A stretch of DNA of 64,000 nucleotides, taken from positions 7,323,172-7,387,171 of the forward strand of contig CM041201.1 in assembly GCA_023078555.1 (NCBI GenBank), read 5' to 3'. The notes under the pieces were generated by a model. That model made no database searches. It had not been told where the DNA came from and saw nothing but the letters and a program-made list of their open reading frames with translations. Shown here one piece after another: positions 11,501-22,144 of the stretch (position 1 is its first letter; each line of letters begins with the position of its first letter). Origin of the DNA: Ulva prolifera (Eukaryota; Chlorophyta; Ulvophyceae; Ulvales; Ulvaceae). The position numbers were made by a program, and so were the translations under genes.

Positions 11501-13072
11501 GTCAGAGAGAGCGGGTGGCGAGTGAGACCTGCGATCGTTTGCGGTCGCCGTCACGACGCGCCAGCAGCAGTGTTGGTGACGCCTCGCAGCATGGCTACGG
11601 CTGACATCCAGAAAATGTATCCAAGTATTTGGAGCTGTTATATGTCATCGGGCTCGACGACCCACCACTGGTCCGCAGCAGGGGAATTGGGGGAGATTTC
11701 GGGCAGGGGGGGGCGCACTCAAAGGGCCCGGCCTGGAAGCGCTGCCGCATGCCAAAGGTGTGGAAGCGGCGCTCGTCGAAGAGCGTGAACTCGCGCAGCC
11801 GCCGCTGCACGAGCTGCATCGAGAAGGCGCCGGCGTAGATGGGGGTGTCCGGGTGCAGCGCCGGCACGACCCACGGCAGCGCGCCGATGTGGTCCTCGTG
11901 GCCGTGGGTGATCACGAGCGCCTCGATCTTGTCGCGCCACTCTGCCAGGAACGACGTGTCCGGGAGGATCTTCTGCATGCCGTAGTCCTGCAGCCACACA
12001 GCGCTGGTGGTTGTGTTCATGCGGTGCTTGCTGGTGTCGCGGTGCTACCCGCCTCGCCGCCTGTATTCTTGTAACACACAGCTGTGTGGACGGTGTTGGG
12101 TGTTGACGCGCGCAGGCGGTGTTGGTGTGCGGCAGAACAGGTGCGTCGGTCCGTGTTGCATGCCGGGTGTTGCTTGCGTGTGTGCGGTGCCCCTGTGTGT
12201 GCCCTGCGGTGCCACCCGCCTCGCTGCAGCCGATCCTTGTATCACACAGCTGAGTGCGGGAGGCACATGCGGATTCGAGGGCACTGAGCCACTGCGCGAG
12301 GTGCTGTGCTGGGCGAGGGCAGCTTTGCCACCCGCTGTAGGTTGCACTCACGCAGCTACAGGTAGGTCTCGATGAAGGTGGATGTGCTGCAAGGACATGC
12401 AGGGAGGGGAGTGAGGTGGTGGTGTGAGGCGCACGGTGAAGTCAGGGAACATGAGGCCCGCGTCGATGAGGATGTAGCGGCCCCGCGCTCCGACGAGCAT
12501 GCAGTTCATGCCGATCTCACCGAGGCCACCGATGGGCAGCACACGCAGTGGAGGGCCGTCCTCAGGCGGTGGGCCTGGGAACTGTCGGTTCTTTGGGGCT
12601 TGGGAGCTGCCTAGGTGTGACTCGCCATCACTCTGGATGAACATGCGCCCTACAGCACTGCCTTGTAGATGAGATACATGATATACATTGTTTTATATGC
12701 TTACATTCGAGTGAGCGCGTGCAAGGGCACAAATGTGGTTTGTTGACTGGCGATGCTAGCACCTCTGTTCTTGCGCCCTCTACCTCCTCCACCTCTACCT
12801 CTTCCACCTCCGCGGCCTCCTCTCCTGGCAGTGGGCTCATTACCCACTGCATGTGCTGTACTTACTCGTCTGGGGGCACTGCGGCCTTGCGGCGCTCCAA
12901 ATGAGCTGCACGACGGCATGGCCAGTCGCGTTACGAAACTGACTTGCCTGACAGGCAGCGAATGCGCTGAAAAGCAGCGTGCAGCTACCAAATACAGGCC
13001 TGCATAACACTGTGAGCTGGGCTGTGGCTGTGTCGCGCAGGCGCTAGCATTCTGGCCAGTCGTAAATGTCAA
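8000..13072 (-). CDS. RNJ: Ribonuclease J, predicted plastid-targeted
   Basis: RNase J is a metallo-beta-lactamase/beta-CASP 5'-3' exo- and endoribonuclease; in plants and green algae it trims plastid RNAs. Exons consistent in phase: exon 1 (13072 to 12731 or 12763), exon 2 (12632 or 12610 to 12435), 11719-11987, 10696-11206, 10128-10321, 9590-9803, 8781-9097 and 8000-8309; about 780 residues. The first ~75 residues contain no Asp or Glu, as in a transit peptide (a shorter start is possible at 12919). An RGG-rich linker follows, then [15 protein letters not shown], the zinc motif [19 protein letters not shown], the beta-CASP segment [18 protein letters not shown] and LPVHGE, so the active site looks intact. 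The C-terminal domain ([12 protein letters not shown]...) follows and the protein ends in a basic, low-complexity tail. The exon 1/2 junction has two equally valid solutions. Confidence 0.94.
8538..8594 (+). repeat. (CA)n microsatellite
   Basis: A 57-nt pure CA run lies in the last intron of the RNase J gene. Confidence 0.97.
9830..9961 (+). repeat. Low-complexity A and G runs in an RNase J intron
   Basis: An A-rich run (about 9830-9847) and a G run broken by a single A (9944-9961) lie in the intron between 9804 and 10127. Such runs are prone to sequencing error. Confidence 0.8.
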
Positions 13073-13829
13073 AAGTCGTCTCGCGGCGCAGTTTGGCTGA
13101 TCTAAACAGGAACTCGGAAACGCGTTGCCCGAAAGGACCGCCAGAACTCAGTAACTTGACACTTTTCCGAGGCTTTTGTGATGCTAGCATACTAGCTACG
13201 ATGCCTGTGCGGCGGAGGCAACATCGGCCTTGAAAATGCACTGTGGCGATGGGTGCCAGGTCACCACTGTTCATGGTCGCCTCCGTCCTCGTCAACTTGC
13301 CGCAGCAGGAATTTGCAGTGCATTCCACATGTTGTATTGCGTGCCTGGTGCAAGCAGCTGGATGCATGAGTTGAGTTGATGTTGCAGGATCTCGTCATCA
13401 TTGCTCTCTAGATGCAAGCACTTGCACGCCGTGATTAGCGCGTCTGGCGTCCGCGACAGAAGCGAAGCTAAGCAGGTCGCTGTGAAAGTGTAATAATTGT
13501 GGTGTACATGTAGATCTTTCCTCCCATCCTTGAGAGTATGCACTGTTTGTCACTGACCACGTCACCAGATGCGGCATGCGCACGAAGCTCTGCGTGCTTG
13601 CTACGCCGACGTCACGCTGCGGTGGAACTACCGACCCTCATAAGTGCGCTCCTGTCATGCGTTTGCGGCTCTCCGCTCTGCTGCCGTGTTGGCAGTGCAG
13701 TTGTAGAAGTGCTGGGTGGATCCTCCTCTGGAACGGATTTTATTCTGAGCGATCAAGACAGGATATTTTTATGAGCCGTCCTTACACACAGCAGCCCGGA
13801 AAGGCGTACCTCATGCGACAGTGATCTAG
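13073..13829. promoter_or_regulatory. Divergent upstream region of RNase J and the sensor kinase
   Basis: This 757-bp region separates the RNase J start (-) from the first supported exon of the sensor kinase (+). It probably holds both promoters and the kinase's first coding exon. A frame beginning at 13538 (MHCLSLTTSPDAACARSS, Ser/Arg-rich and acid-poor at first) could encode the kinase transit peptide, but I could not find a phase-consistent donor joining it to 13830. No TATA box or other motif is convincing. Confidence 0.4.
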
Positions 13830-16606
13830 CAAACCTGGTAGACGAGATGCGTCCCGGTGGTCGTGCTGCTCATCCCTCACCGAGCCAACACGGGCGCCCG
13901 TTGCTGCAGCCAGCCAAAGACCAGCACGGCCAGTATGTGCCGCAAGCGCAGCCCCGGAGGTCCGTCTGCGGTCGGAAGCGAGCGTAGCAAGCAGCCTGTC
14001 AGGCAAGCGCTCAGACTTTGTCCAGGCCAGCGAGGAGTTTCAGCGCCTGTGCGAGTACCAACTCCGCCTGCTAGCCGAAGTCTTCGCCTTCAAGGGTGAG
14101 CTCGTCGGCAGCATCTACATGCGCCTCCCAGGTGCGTCATCAGCTCCGCCAGATTTCTAAACGCTTGCGCAACCATCTGCACAGCCAAACACTCCCCCAG
14201 CATCTCGATTCATACCCCCCACACACGCAAGCGACAGGTCCTGCTCATCCAGGTTCGCTCCGAGATGGCTCGCTAGAGCTGCAGCGGATCTGCTGGACGC
14301 CTCAGGGCGCCCACACCGGGGCAGCGTCTCATGACGCCATACTCATCGGCGGACCCGGCAGCAACCTCACCGAGGAGCGCGTCACGGCGCAGAGCTCCTT
14401 CTCGCTACCAGGCCGCGGCCATGTCGTGCTGCCCCTCGTCTCCAACGCTTTCCTCGTCGGCCTTGTCGTGCTGGAGGGCTTCAACACGGCCACCCCCCGC
14501 CCGGGCCGGAGCCCGGCCGCCTGGGACAAGGCAGCGCCGCGGCGCCTGCCGTTGCCGCTGACGCGGCCGAGGCGCCGCCGCGGCCCTGCGGCCACCCCCG
14601 CCGCCGCTGACGCGCCCCCGCGCGCCGCGGCAGACCCCTTCGTACGCCCCTCTGTTCAGACACTCCACCCCCGTGGCCATTGTCCTGGCTCCATCGTGCC
14701 TCTGATCTCAACAGCGCGCAATCGCCACGGTCGCGGTGGGTAACAAGCAAGTGGGCACCTGCGTCGGCTAGACTCACGGCATGAGTGCTGGGCTCCGTCC
14801 GCCTGCGTTGCGCCTGAACAGATCATCAGAGCTGCCGCGCTCGGCCCATGCTCGATTGAGTGCTGGCACATGCAGGCGCCGGCGAAGGAGGCGCTCGCCG
14901 CGTCCGACTCCATGCGCCTCCTGCTCCTCACCGCCGGGGTGCTCTCGGGGGCCTGCTCAATGGAACTGCGCTCGGTGCTGCTCGCGGCCGCGCAGGCCGC
15001 GCAGCGCGCCGACGTCGCGGCCGCGCTCGAGGAGATCCGCGACTCCTCCGCCACGCTGCGCACGCTGGGCCACCTGCTGCGGCCGCGCCTCGACGGCGGC
15101 AGCGTGGAGGCGAGCGTCGCGGACGCGATGGCGACGCAGAGCGCCAACGTGTCGGCGCTCGCGCGGGAGCTCGAGGCCGCGCTGCAGCCCCTCTCGGCGG
15201 ACCACACGGTGCGCGGCTGCCACATGCATGGCGTGCATGCACGCATGTGCGAGTGCAACCGGTGCCTGCTGCTGCGTGTGGCGTGCACTGTAATGCATGA
15301 GGCCAGTACGAGCCGTGTTATTATTATACGACCGTGGCCGCTGCGGTCTAGCTGCGTGTTGTGTTGGACGGCTGCCCTCTTTTCTGAATGCAAAGGAAGC
15401 GTCCGATCTTGCGTGTGGAATATACGGTCACAGCTCGGCCTGTTCGCGGCCGCGGGCCGGTCTGCGCTGACACGCGGCAGCGGCCTGCAGGTCGGCCACG
15501 CCAGCGCCGCACGCATCCCGGACGCCGTGGCCCCGCATCGGCTGCACACGCCGCAGCACGGCCTCGGCGCCCCCTCCCCACCGTTTGCCCTCGGAGCACC
15601 GCCCACCCTCCGCACCGCCGCCGGCGCGCAGCCCCAGCCGGCCGCCCCGGCCACCGCGATCGCGGCGGTCGGCGCGCCGCTCGTTGGCGGCGCCGCCACC
15701 GGCGCGGCCCCCCTCGGCAGGCACGGCCGCGCGCACGAGCCGCCAGCGTCGCAGTGGATGGTGCTGCGCTCCATCGACGAGACCGAGGAGGCCGGGCTGA
15801 TGTCCGAGGGCGACGCGCTCAGCTTCGCTGAGTCAGACGCGTGGCGGCCGGTGCACAAGCCGGTGGGGTTGCTCCCGCGGCCGGTGTGGCGGGTTGAAGA
15901 AGACCCGGCCGCGGCTGAACCGGTCCGCGCCGACGTCGGCCGGGGCGCCGGTGTGGAGGGTGTAGCCGTGGTGGCTGCTGCAGAAGGTGGGGAGAAGGTG
16001 GCCGGCGCCGTGGCCGTCGTGCCACCGGTGCCAACACATCTGTGCAACGTGCTGGAGGTGGTTGCGCGGGCGCTGGTGCCGGTGCAGACGCTCTGCGAGG
16101 CGGTCGGGGTGGAGCTGGTGATGCTGTCGAGCGCTCTCGCGGCACATGTGGATTTGGTCGTCGGGCGGCGGCGCACGGCGACGGCTGGCCGGGGGCACGT
16201 GCGCCACGAGGCGGTGCTCGTGCGTGTGGCCGACGCGGACAGCGCGCAGCGCGCGATCTCACATGCGCTGGACTCTGCGGTTCAGCGTGCGTCGGCACAC
16301 GGGAGGGTGCTGGTGGGTGTGGAGCAAGACGGCGGCGCCGGCGGCGCGCCGGCGCGCGTGCGCGTGACGATCGCGGACTCAGGGGTCGGGGAGTGGGCGG
16401 ACGCGTGGGAGGCGGGGGCGGCGGCGCAGTCGGCGCAGGCGGCGATGCAGCGGCTGGGGGAGGGCAAGGCGGCGGGCGGCGGGGGGACGGCGCTGTGGCT
16501 GGCGGAGCGGTTTGTGCTTGCGGGCGGCGGGGCGCTGCGCGTCGGGCGGTGGCGCCACGCGGGCGCGGAGTACGTGCGGGCGGTGCTCACCTTCCGGGGC
16601 GCTTGA
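13830..16606 (+). CDS. CSK: Chloroplast sensor kinase (CSK)-type histidine-kinase-like protein
   Basis: CSK is a plastid, cyanobacterial-type sensor kinase linked to redox control of photosystem gene transcription. Supported exons: 13830-14131, 14253-14641, 14876-15208 and 15491-16606. The 5' transit-peptide exon is unresolved. A GAF-like sensor region (FQRLCEYQLRLLAEVF, RDGSLELQR, VVLPLVSNAFLVGLVVLE) is followed by a dimerisation helix (ALEEIRDSSATLRTLGHLL) and an ATPase-like domain (LCNVLEVVARALVPVQTLC, IADSGVGE, GGGGTALWLAERFVLAGGG). At the usual H-box position Glu, not His, precedes EIRDSS, and the N-box Asn appears to be His in ISHALDSAV. The final exon includes a long Ala/Pro/Gly-rich linker and could hide a further intron. 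The assignment rests on order and spacing of motifs recalled from plant CSK. Confidence 0.82.
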
Positions 16607-19434
16607 GCGCACTCGCCGGGCCCTCCCTCTGCCCCTCCCGGACAGACACGATCGCGCGAGCGACGTGAGTGTGCATGCGTATACATGCATTGTCACAGCT
16701 GCTCTCCGCGGCGGCTGGGTGTGCGTGTGCGTGTGTTCGCGGCGATGACAGTGCCCAGTGGATGCATGGTGGTGCTGGAGCGCTGAGTGTTGGATGCTGT
16801 AGCGGGGCGGAGTGAGGGAGCAGCGCATGCGGGTGGGCGTGGCGGCTGGCTATAGGCTCTGCCGGCGAGCATCCTGGCGTGGCCACTGGTGGCTACTGTT
16901 GTGTCAGCAAAAATTGTGTCTGCGGGAAAAAAAACACAGCTTCAAGTGCTGCGGTGGTCGATGCCAGCATGATGTGGATGCACTGGTGGTGTCGCCTTGC
17001 CAAGTGTAAGTTTCTGCCACATGTATAACATACAGTGTTTGGAAAATGAACCGCATGGAGCTTGCGCTGCCCCTGGCAGTATTTGCTCTCACGCGCCCGT
17101 ATGGCTATTGTGGAAATATCTGTGCCTGCTCCAGAGGCTGGTTGGCAGTTGACCAGATGAGACGCAGTGATAGTGTGTGCCTGCAGTGAGCCGGGTGCTG
17201 CTGCGTCAGAGAGGTGTGCGAATTTCGGTTGTTGTTGAACGTTAGTGCTGTCCTCGTTCCTGCCTCAATCCTGCCATGCTCGATCTTGGCACTCGTGTCA
17301 CGCAACAGTCATGAGCAGCAGCTGCGCGCGGATGAACACTGCGCAGCACTGGCTGAAAAAAAAGAATGGCCGTGTAATTTACCCCTGCGGCGTGTGGTGT
17401 TGTACATTCGGAGTTGTCAATGCCCATGTAAGGGTACGGCTCAGTAGATGTAGATGCACTTCACTTGCACTCCTGCTAGGTGTATATCTACTAGATCGGG
17501 TTCGGGCGGGGCACACGAACCGCCGCCAACGGCTGATTGCTCACCATGGCAGCAGCTGGAGGCGCAGCCTGCAGGGCAGCTGCGAGGCCGGACAGACGAG
17601 CGAGTCCGCAAGGACAGGGTGCAGCAACCCACTGATGGCGTGTTGTGCGTCTTGAACGAGTGAGGGCTGAATCACAGAGTTGTATGTGGCACGGGGGTGC
17701 ACGGGACTGCTGCAAAGGCATGCAGCCAAAGCAGCAGTCACTGCATGTCAGTGTAAGAAGAGCCAAGCAGACCATGTTGACTGGTATCCATATCGTACAG
17801 TGCCTTGCTGATCTCGATTGAACACGGCCAAATGTCGAGAAGTTGGGACGCATAGAGTCTCCTTCAGATGCAAACTGCACTGGCGCATGTGGCAAGTTCA
17901 GTGGAACCGAGGCACGTGTGCAGTAGCTGGGACAGATACTTCCCCAGCAGCTAGTGCTATGCGTCAATTCAGCGTGGCTCACACATTGCCCGGTGGTCAG
18001 TGGCTGTTGCAGTGAGGTCACATCAGTGCTGATGGCATGGCAGAGGATGAAGGCTTCCAGAGGTTGAGCTTGTGAACAGAGTCATGTGCCCAGATGCAGC
18101 TGTGCAATGTTTGCACAGCGGTGGCCTGCTGCTCTGGCAGACCGCTATCAAGTGGGGCGGGGGCGAGCGAAGTGCAGGAGGTGGCAGGGCGCTGGCAGCT
18201 CAATCTGTCGGGCCTGTGATGCCGTGCACAGTGACTACCCGTTTCCAGACAGCTCACAAAATCGATATCAGACTTCGGTCGTTCATGCGTTTTGGATGTA
18301 CTGCCGTCGTTCAAACTACGGCTTACCTGGCTATGCACGGTCCCCGGGATCCTTGAAATATCATACTGGGCGGTATCACAACGTGATACGCTGACAGACA
18401 CACGTCCGGACCGGGATTTCCCTCCAATAGGTTGGACGGATTTGTGCTGATCGGCTCAGTGCGAGAGCTCGGGGCGAAAGCGTCGTGGCCACCAGGACAA
18501 GCGACGCTGTGTGGGACAGCCTGTACCAGGTGACGCTCAGCCAGATGTAAACCCACGTGAGCGCGACACAGTCAGATCTGTTTCCTGCCTCTGGCTTCCC
18601 AAAGTCAGCAGTTTCGCGGAAACTGCGGGTCAGATCAGGGAAGCAGGCCTTCGGAGATTTGACAGTGGCACGTCTAATTCATCTTGTTGACCGTGCCGCC
18701 TGCCATGGCTGTGGCCCACTCAGGCAGATTTGCAGAGCTGACAGCAATAGCCCAATCGCTGGGCAGTGTTATGTGCATGCCGAAATCTCACCCGCACGCT
18801 GGCCAGATGCATGATCTGGGCCGCAGTGCACGTGCAGGTCCCGGAACCAGATTGCAGTGCCTGACCTGCGCGGCACAGTAACAATGCTACACATGGTGTG
18901 CTAATCCGCGATCCGTGACGGCCACTTGCACGCCGTGATCATTCAGTTTGCGCACAATTGCGCGCATCTGCCTCGATGCGACGTGGCTGACGTGGCTTGA
19001 CATGTCCGGCCTGTACAACGACCCCGCCCCTGAAACTGCAGTCCACACACGAGGAAGCACTACCGCAGGCTGCACGTAGAGAACATTTATGGGTGAACTC
19101 GGCAGTCCGGGGTCAGCCTCAGTGTTTAGGGCTCCGCGAAGCTGGGCGACTTAAGGAGGTAATGGCGACAGGTCATTCCAGGGGCTTGTTGGAGCGGCAT
19201 GATCGTCTCTGTCTCGCCGTCGCGGACAGGGCGCAGCAGGCGCCTCACGCATGCTTCTTGATTTATCGCCGATCGTCACACAGGGTAATTGCGACTCTTT
19301 GTTCTCTGCGCACTGTGACAATTCCCCCACAGGTTCTCCGCTCCGTCTAGCAGAAGGTGCCATAGCTAAGCCGACACATATTCCTGCATTTATGCAGAAC
19401 TGAGAGCGCGCAGGGAGCTCCTGGATAGCTCATC
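16607..19434. other. Intergenic region, no gene seen
   Basis: About 2.8 kb after the sensor kinase stop. Open frames are short, overlap on both strands and show no domain. An 8-bp-stem hairpin at 18608-18626 (gcagtttc-gcg-gaaactgc) is the only clear local structure. The promoter of the RGG protein gene must lie at its right end. Confidence 0.55.
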
Positions 19435-21454
19435 ATGACATCTTCCGTTACTATGAATGCCTTCGCCCTGCTGGGCGACACCGAAGTCGATGATCCTGAG
19501 CTTATCAGCGCTACCATCCGCAAGCCTGAGCCAGCAGCTCCCGCCAAACCAGCTCCTGAAAAACCCAAGAAGGCACCTGCACCAGGTATGTACATGTGGA
19601 CGATCTGCAGGCTGCTTCAGCCGCTAACTTTGCAGCCGCGGTCGGTGTCGGACCTGCTCCGGCTGCCCCCGCGGTACACCGTTCCTGCTTACACGCATAC
19701 GAAATTGGATCTCTGTCAGGACTGAGATCTTCTCTTACCAACTTCCGAGCCAAACTACGCTCTGTCCGAAGCTGCAGCAGTCGCCGTGACTGGCGACTGT
19801 AGATCATCCAACGCATGCCCTAACAGCGACAATCACCTATCCACTCCCGCACAGGACCAAAAGATGTTTCTCAGTCCGCTGATTCCGGCCGGGGTGGCCG
19901 TGGGCGCGGTGGTCGCGGCGGCCGGGGAGGCCGTGGTGGTGGCCGCGGACGTGGTCAAGATGGCGAAGACGGCTACGAGTTCAACCCCACCGAAGTCCGA
20001 GACAACGTTCGTGATGGCAACAACGGCATGGGCCGTGGAGGAAGGGCTGGTCGCGGCGGCCGCGCTGGACGCGGAGGTCGTCGGGAATATGACCGCCATG
20101 ATGGCACCGGCCGCTTGTGAGTTTCCAGCTGATCTGTGCCATTCAAGCGAGCCTCCTATGCCTCATATTTCTAAATTTGCTGTGTGCCGTGCTCTGGACC
20201 TGCGCTGCAGCACCCTGCTTTCGTTTGACCTATCGGCATGTGCAGCCATGAGGGCATGAAGCGCGGTGGGGCTGGCAAGGGCAACTGGGGTGTCGAAGGC
20301 ACTGACGTAGAGGAGGCAGTCGAAGAGACCACCGGAGCCGGAGGCGAGGATGCTCCTCCCGTGGAGGCCACAGAAGGTGCAGAGGATGATGCTGATGTAC
20401 CCACTGAGCCCGAGCCCGAGGTGAGCCCCAACTCCAATCACACCACCACTAGAGCCCCTCCTTGTGAAATCACAGAATCATCATTTCTGCTCAGGCTGTC
20501 GCCTGTAGGCCATGTTGACCCATGGGTCGAGGCACGTTCAGCCACAGCCTCCAACGCCACGTTTCACAGGCTGCGAGCTACCCCTGTCTAGTACTGCATA
20601 ACATCATACTACACCAGTACGCATCACGGCAACTGCTGTATCAACCATCTGAGAGCCTGTGAGATGCGTTCTCAGATGGCTGCGTCCTGTTTGTTGGTGG
20701 AGCGCTGTTTCGGGTGTCACCATCGCCATCGCCTGCACCCATTGCTGACCGCCACCCGCTTGCCTTGTAGCCGGAGGTCCAGATGAGCCTCGAGGAGTAC
20801 GAGAAGCTCCAGGCAGAGAAGAAGGCCGGCCTGAACAAGGTCGCGGAGGTGAAGGAGGTCGACACGGAGCAGTTCAAGGGCATGGCGAGCATCGAGCGCA
20901 GCAAGGTCGAGGACTCTGACGTGCTGGCCGTCTCGTCCACCAAGGCCAAGAAGGAGAAGGTCAAGTCCGTGAAGGAGCGCGGCAGCACCAAGGTCGTCGA
21001 CCTCGGGTTCTCGACCCGCGACGACAGCCGCGGCAGCGAGGGCCGCGGGCGCGGAGGGCGCGGCCGTGGCCGCGGTGACCGCGGCGGCTTCGGCGGCCGC
21101 GGCCGCCGCAGCGACGAGGAGGGCGGCTACGGCGGCCGCTTTGGCGGTGACGGCGAGGAGGGCGGCTTTGGGCGTGGCCGCGGACGCGGTCGCGGCCGTG
21201 GCCGCGGCAGCTACGGCGGGGAGGAGGGAGAGGATGGCGCGCCGGCGAATGGCGTCGACGGTGGCGAGGACGGAGGCTACGGCGGCCGTGGCCGCGGTCG
21301 TGGCCGCGGCGGATACGAAGGCGGCGAGTCGTCTGGCTACGGCCGTGGCCGTGGTGCCGGGCGGGGCCGCGGTGCCGGCCGCACCGGTGGCCGCGCCGCC
21401 GCTGCCCCTGCCGACCTGTCCCTCGCTGAAGATAACTTCCCCTCCCTGTCATAA
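19435..21454 (+). CDS. SERBP1/Stm1-type RGG RNA-binding protein (HABP4/PAI-RBP1 family)
   Basis: Members bind mRNA and ribosomes; Stm1 and SERBP1 clamp inactive 80S ribosomes. Exons: 19435-19585, 19636-19673, 19827-20116 (or from 19855 with a different exon 2 donor), 20246-20420 and 20771-21454, about 445 residues. The N-terminus MNAFALLGDTEVDDPE resembles the family start. Exon 3 is an RGG block ending DRHDGTGRF; exon 4 holds the hallmark KRGGAGKGNWGVEG followed by an acidic stretch; exon 5 begins with MSLEEYEKLQAEKKAGLNK. A second, longer RGG block of about 130 residues fills the C-terminal half and ends AEDNFPSLS. The two RGG blocks flanking the core motif are the main feature. Exon 2 is tiny and its boundaries are the least certain part. 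Confidence 0.9.
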
Positions 21455-22144
21455 ACAGGTTGACATGCAGGGCGCGGGCCGGCTGTCGGGTGGTGCGGGA
21501 GGGCTCATGGGTCGTGGGACAAGGGGCTGGAGGACACGAGGGTGCATGTGTGTGGGAGAGAAACGCTGGACTACGCAGTGTGTAGCGGGCGGCCTCATGT
21601 GTTACCAAGGCAGCCTTACCTTACACGCTGTTGTACTGGACACATAGATGACCGCCAGGTGGCAGGGCACGTGGGGGGGTCAGGCGTGTGCGCCTGCCAG
21701 CAGCTTGCCCAGTTTTGCGTTTTGTTTGACCTGCACGTGAATGTGTGGGGGCATGGTTGCTAAATTCTTGCAGCAGCACGGATAGGCGCTGCGTGTGTGT
21801 GCGTGGTACTGGATGTGTGAATGGTGTCATCTGGTGTGCGCATGCTTTGCCTGCGGCTGTGCTCACCGATCACAGGAGGCTGATATCGCACAGCCAATGT
21901 AACAGGCGAGCTCTGAGAAGCACCTTTCTCTGCAGACACTACGATCTGCCTTTTCATGTCCACGTTTGACGTAAGTTCGATCTTCATCGTTGGTGACAAG
22001 ACGCAGCGCGTGGAGGTGATGTCCACGCGCAGCCTTGCAGCAGCATAAATTGTGTGAGAAGACCGCGTTGTGCCTCGACACATACTTGGACGATAGAACT
22101 GCGTAAGATGAAGTGTGAAGCGTTTGACCGTCACACACCGCTAG
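21455..22144. other. Spacer, no gene seen
   Basis: The 690 bp between the RGG protein and the 3'-phosphatase gene hold a 3' untranslated region and a promoter at most. No coding frame or conserved motif was recognised. Confidence 0.55.

Noticed and set aside
13044..13543. Minus-strand frames upstream of RNase J that look partly protein-like
   Set aside because: They overlap the RNase J start in other frames, cannot be spliced into it in phase, and have no recognisable motif.
14656..16176. 506-residue minus-strand frame opposite the sensor kinase
   Set aside because: It is the antisense shadow of a GC-rich gene; its composition is Ser/Arg/Pro-rich with no domain.
20961..21608. Arg/His-rich minus-strand frame opposite the RGG block
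   Set aside because: Antisense of GGC/CGY repeats always gives such a frame; the sense frame has family motifs.
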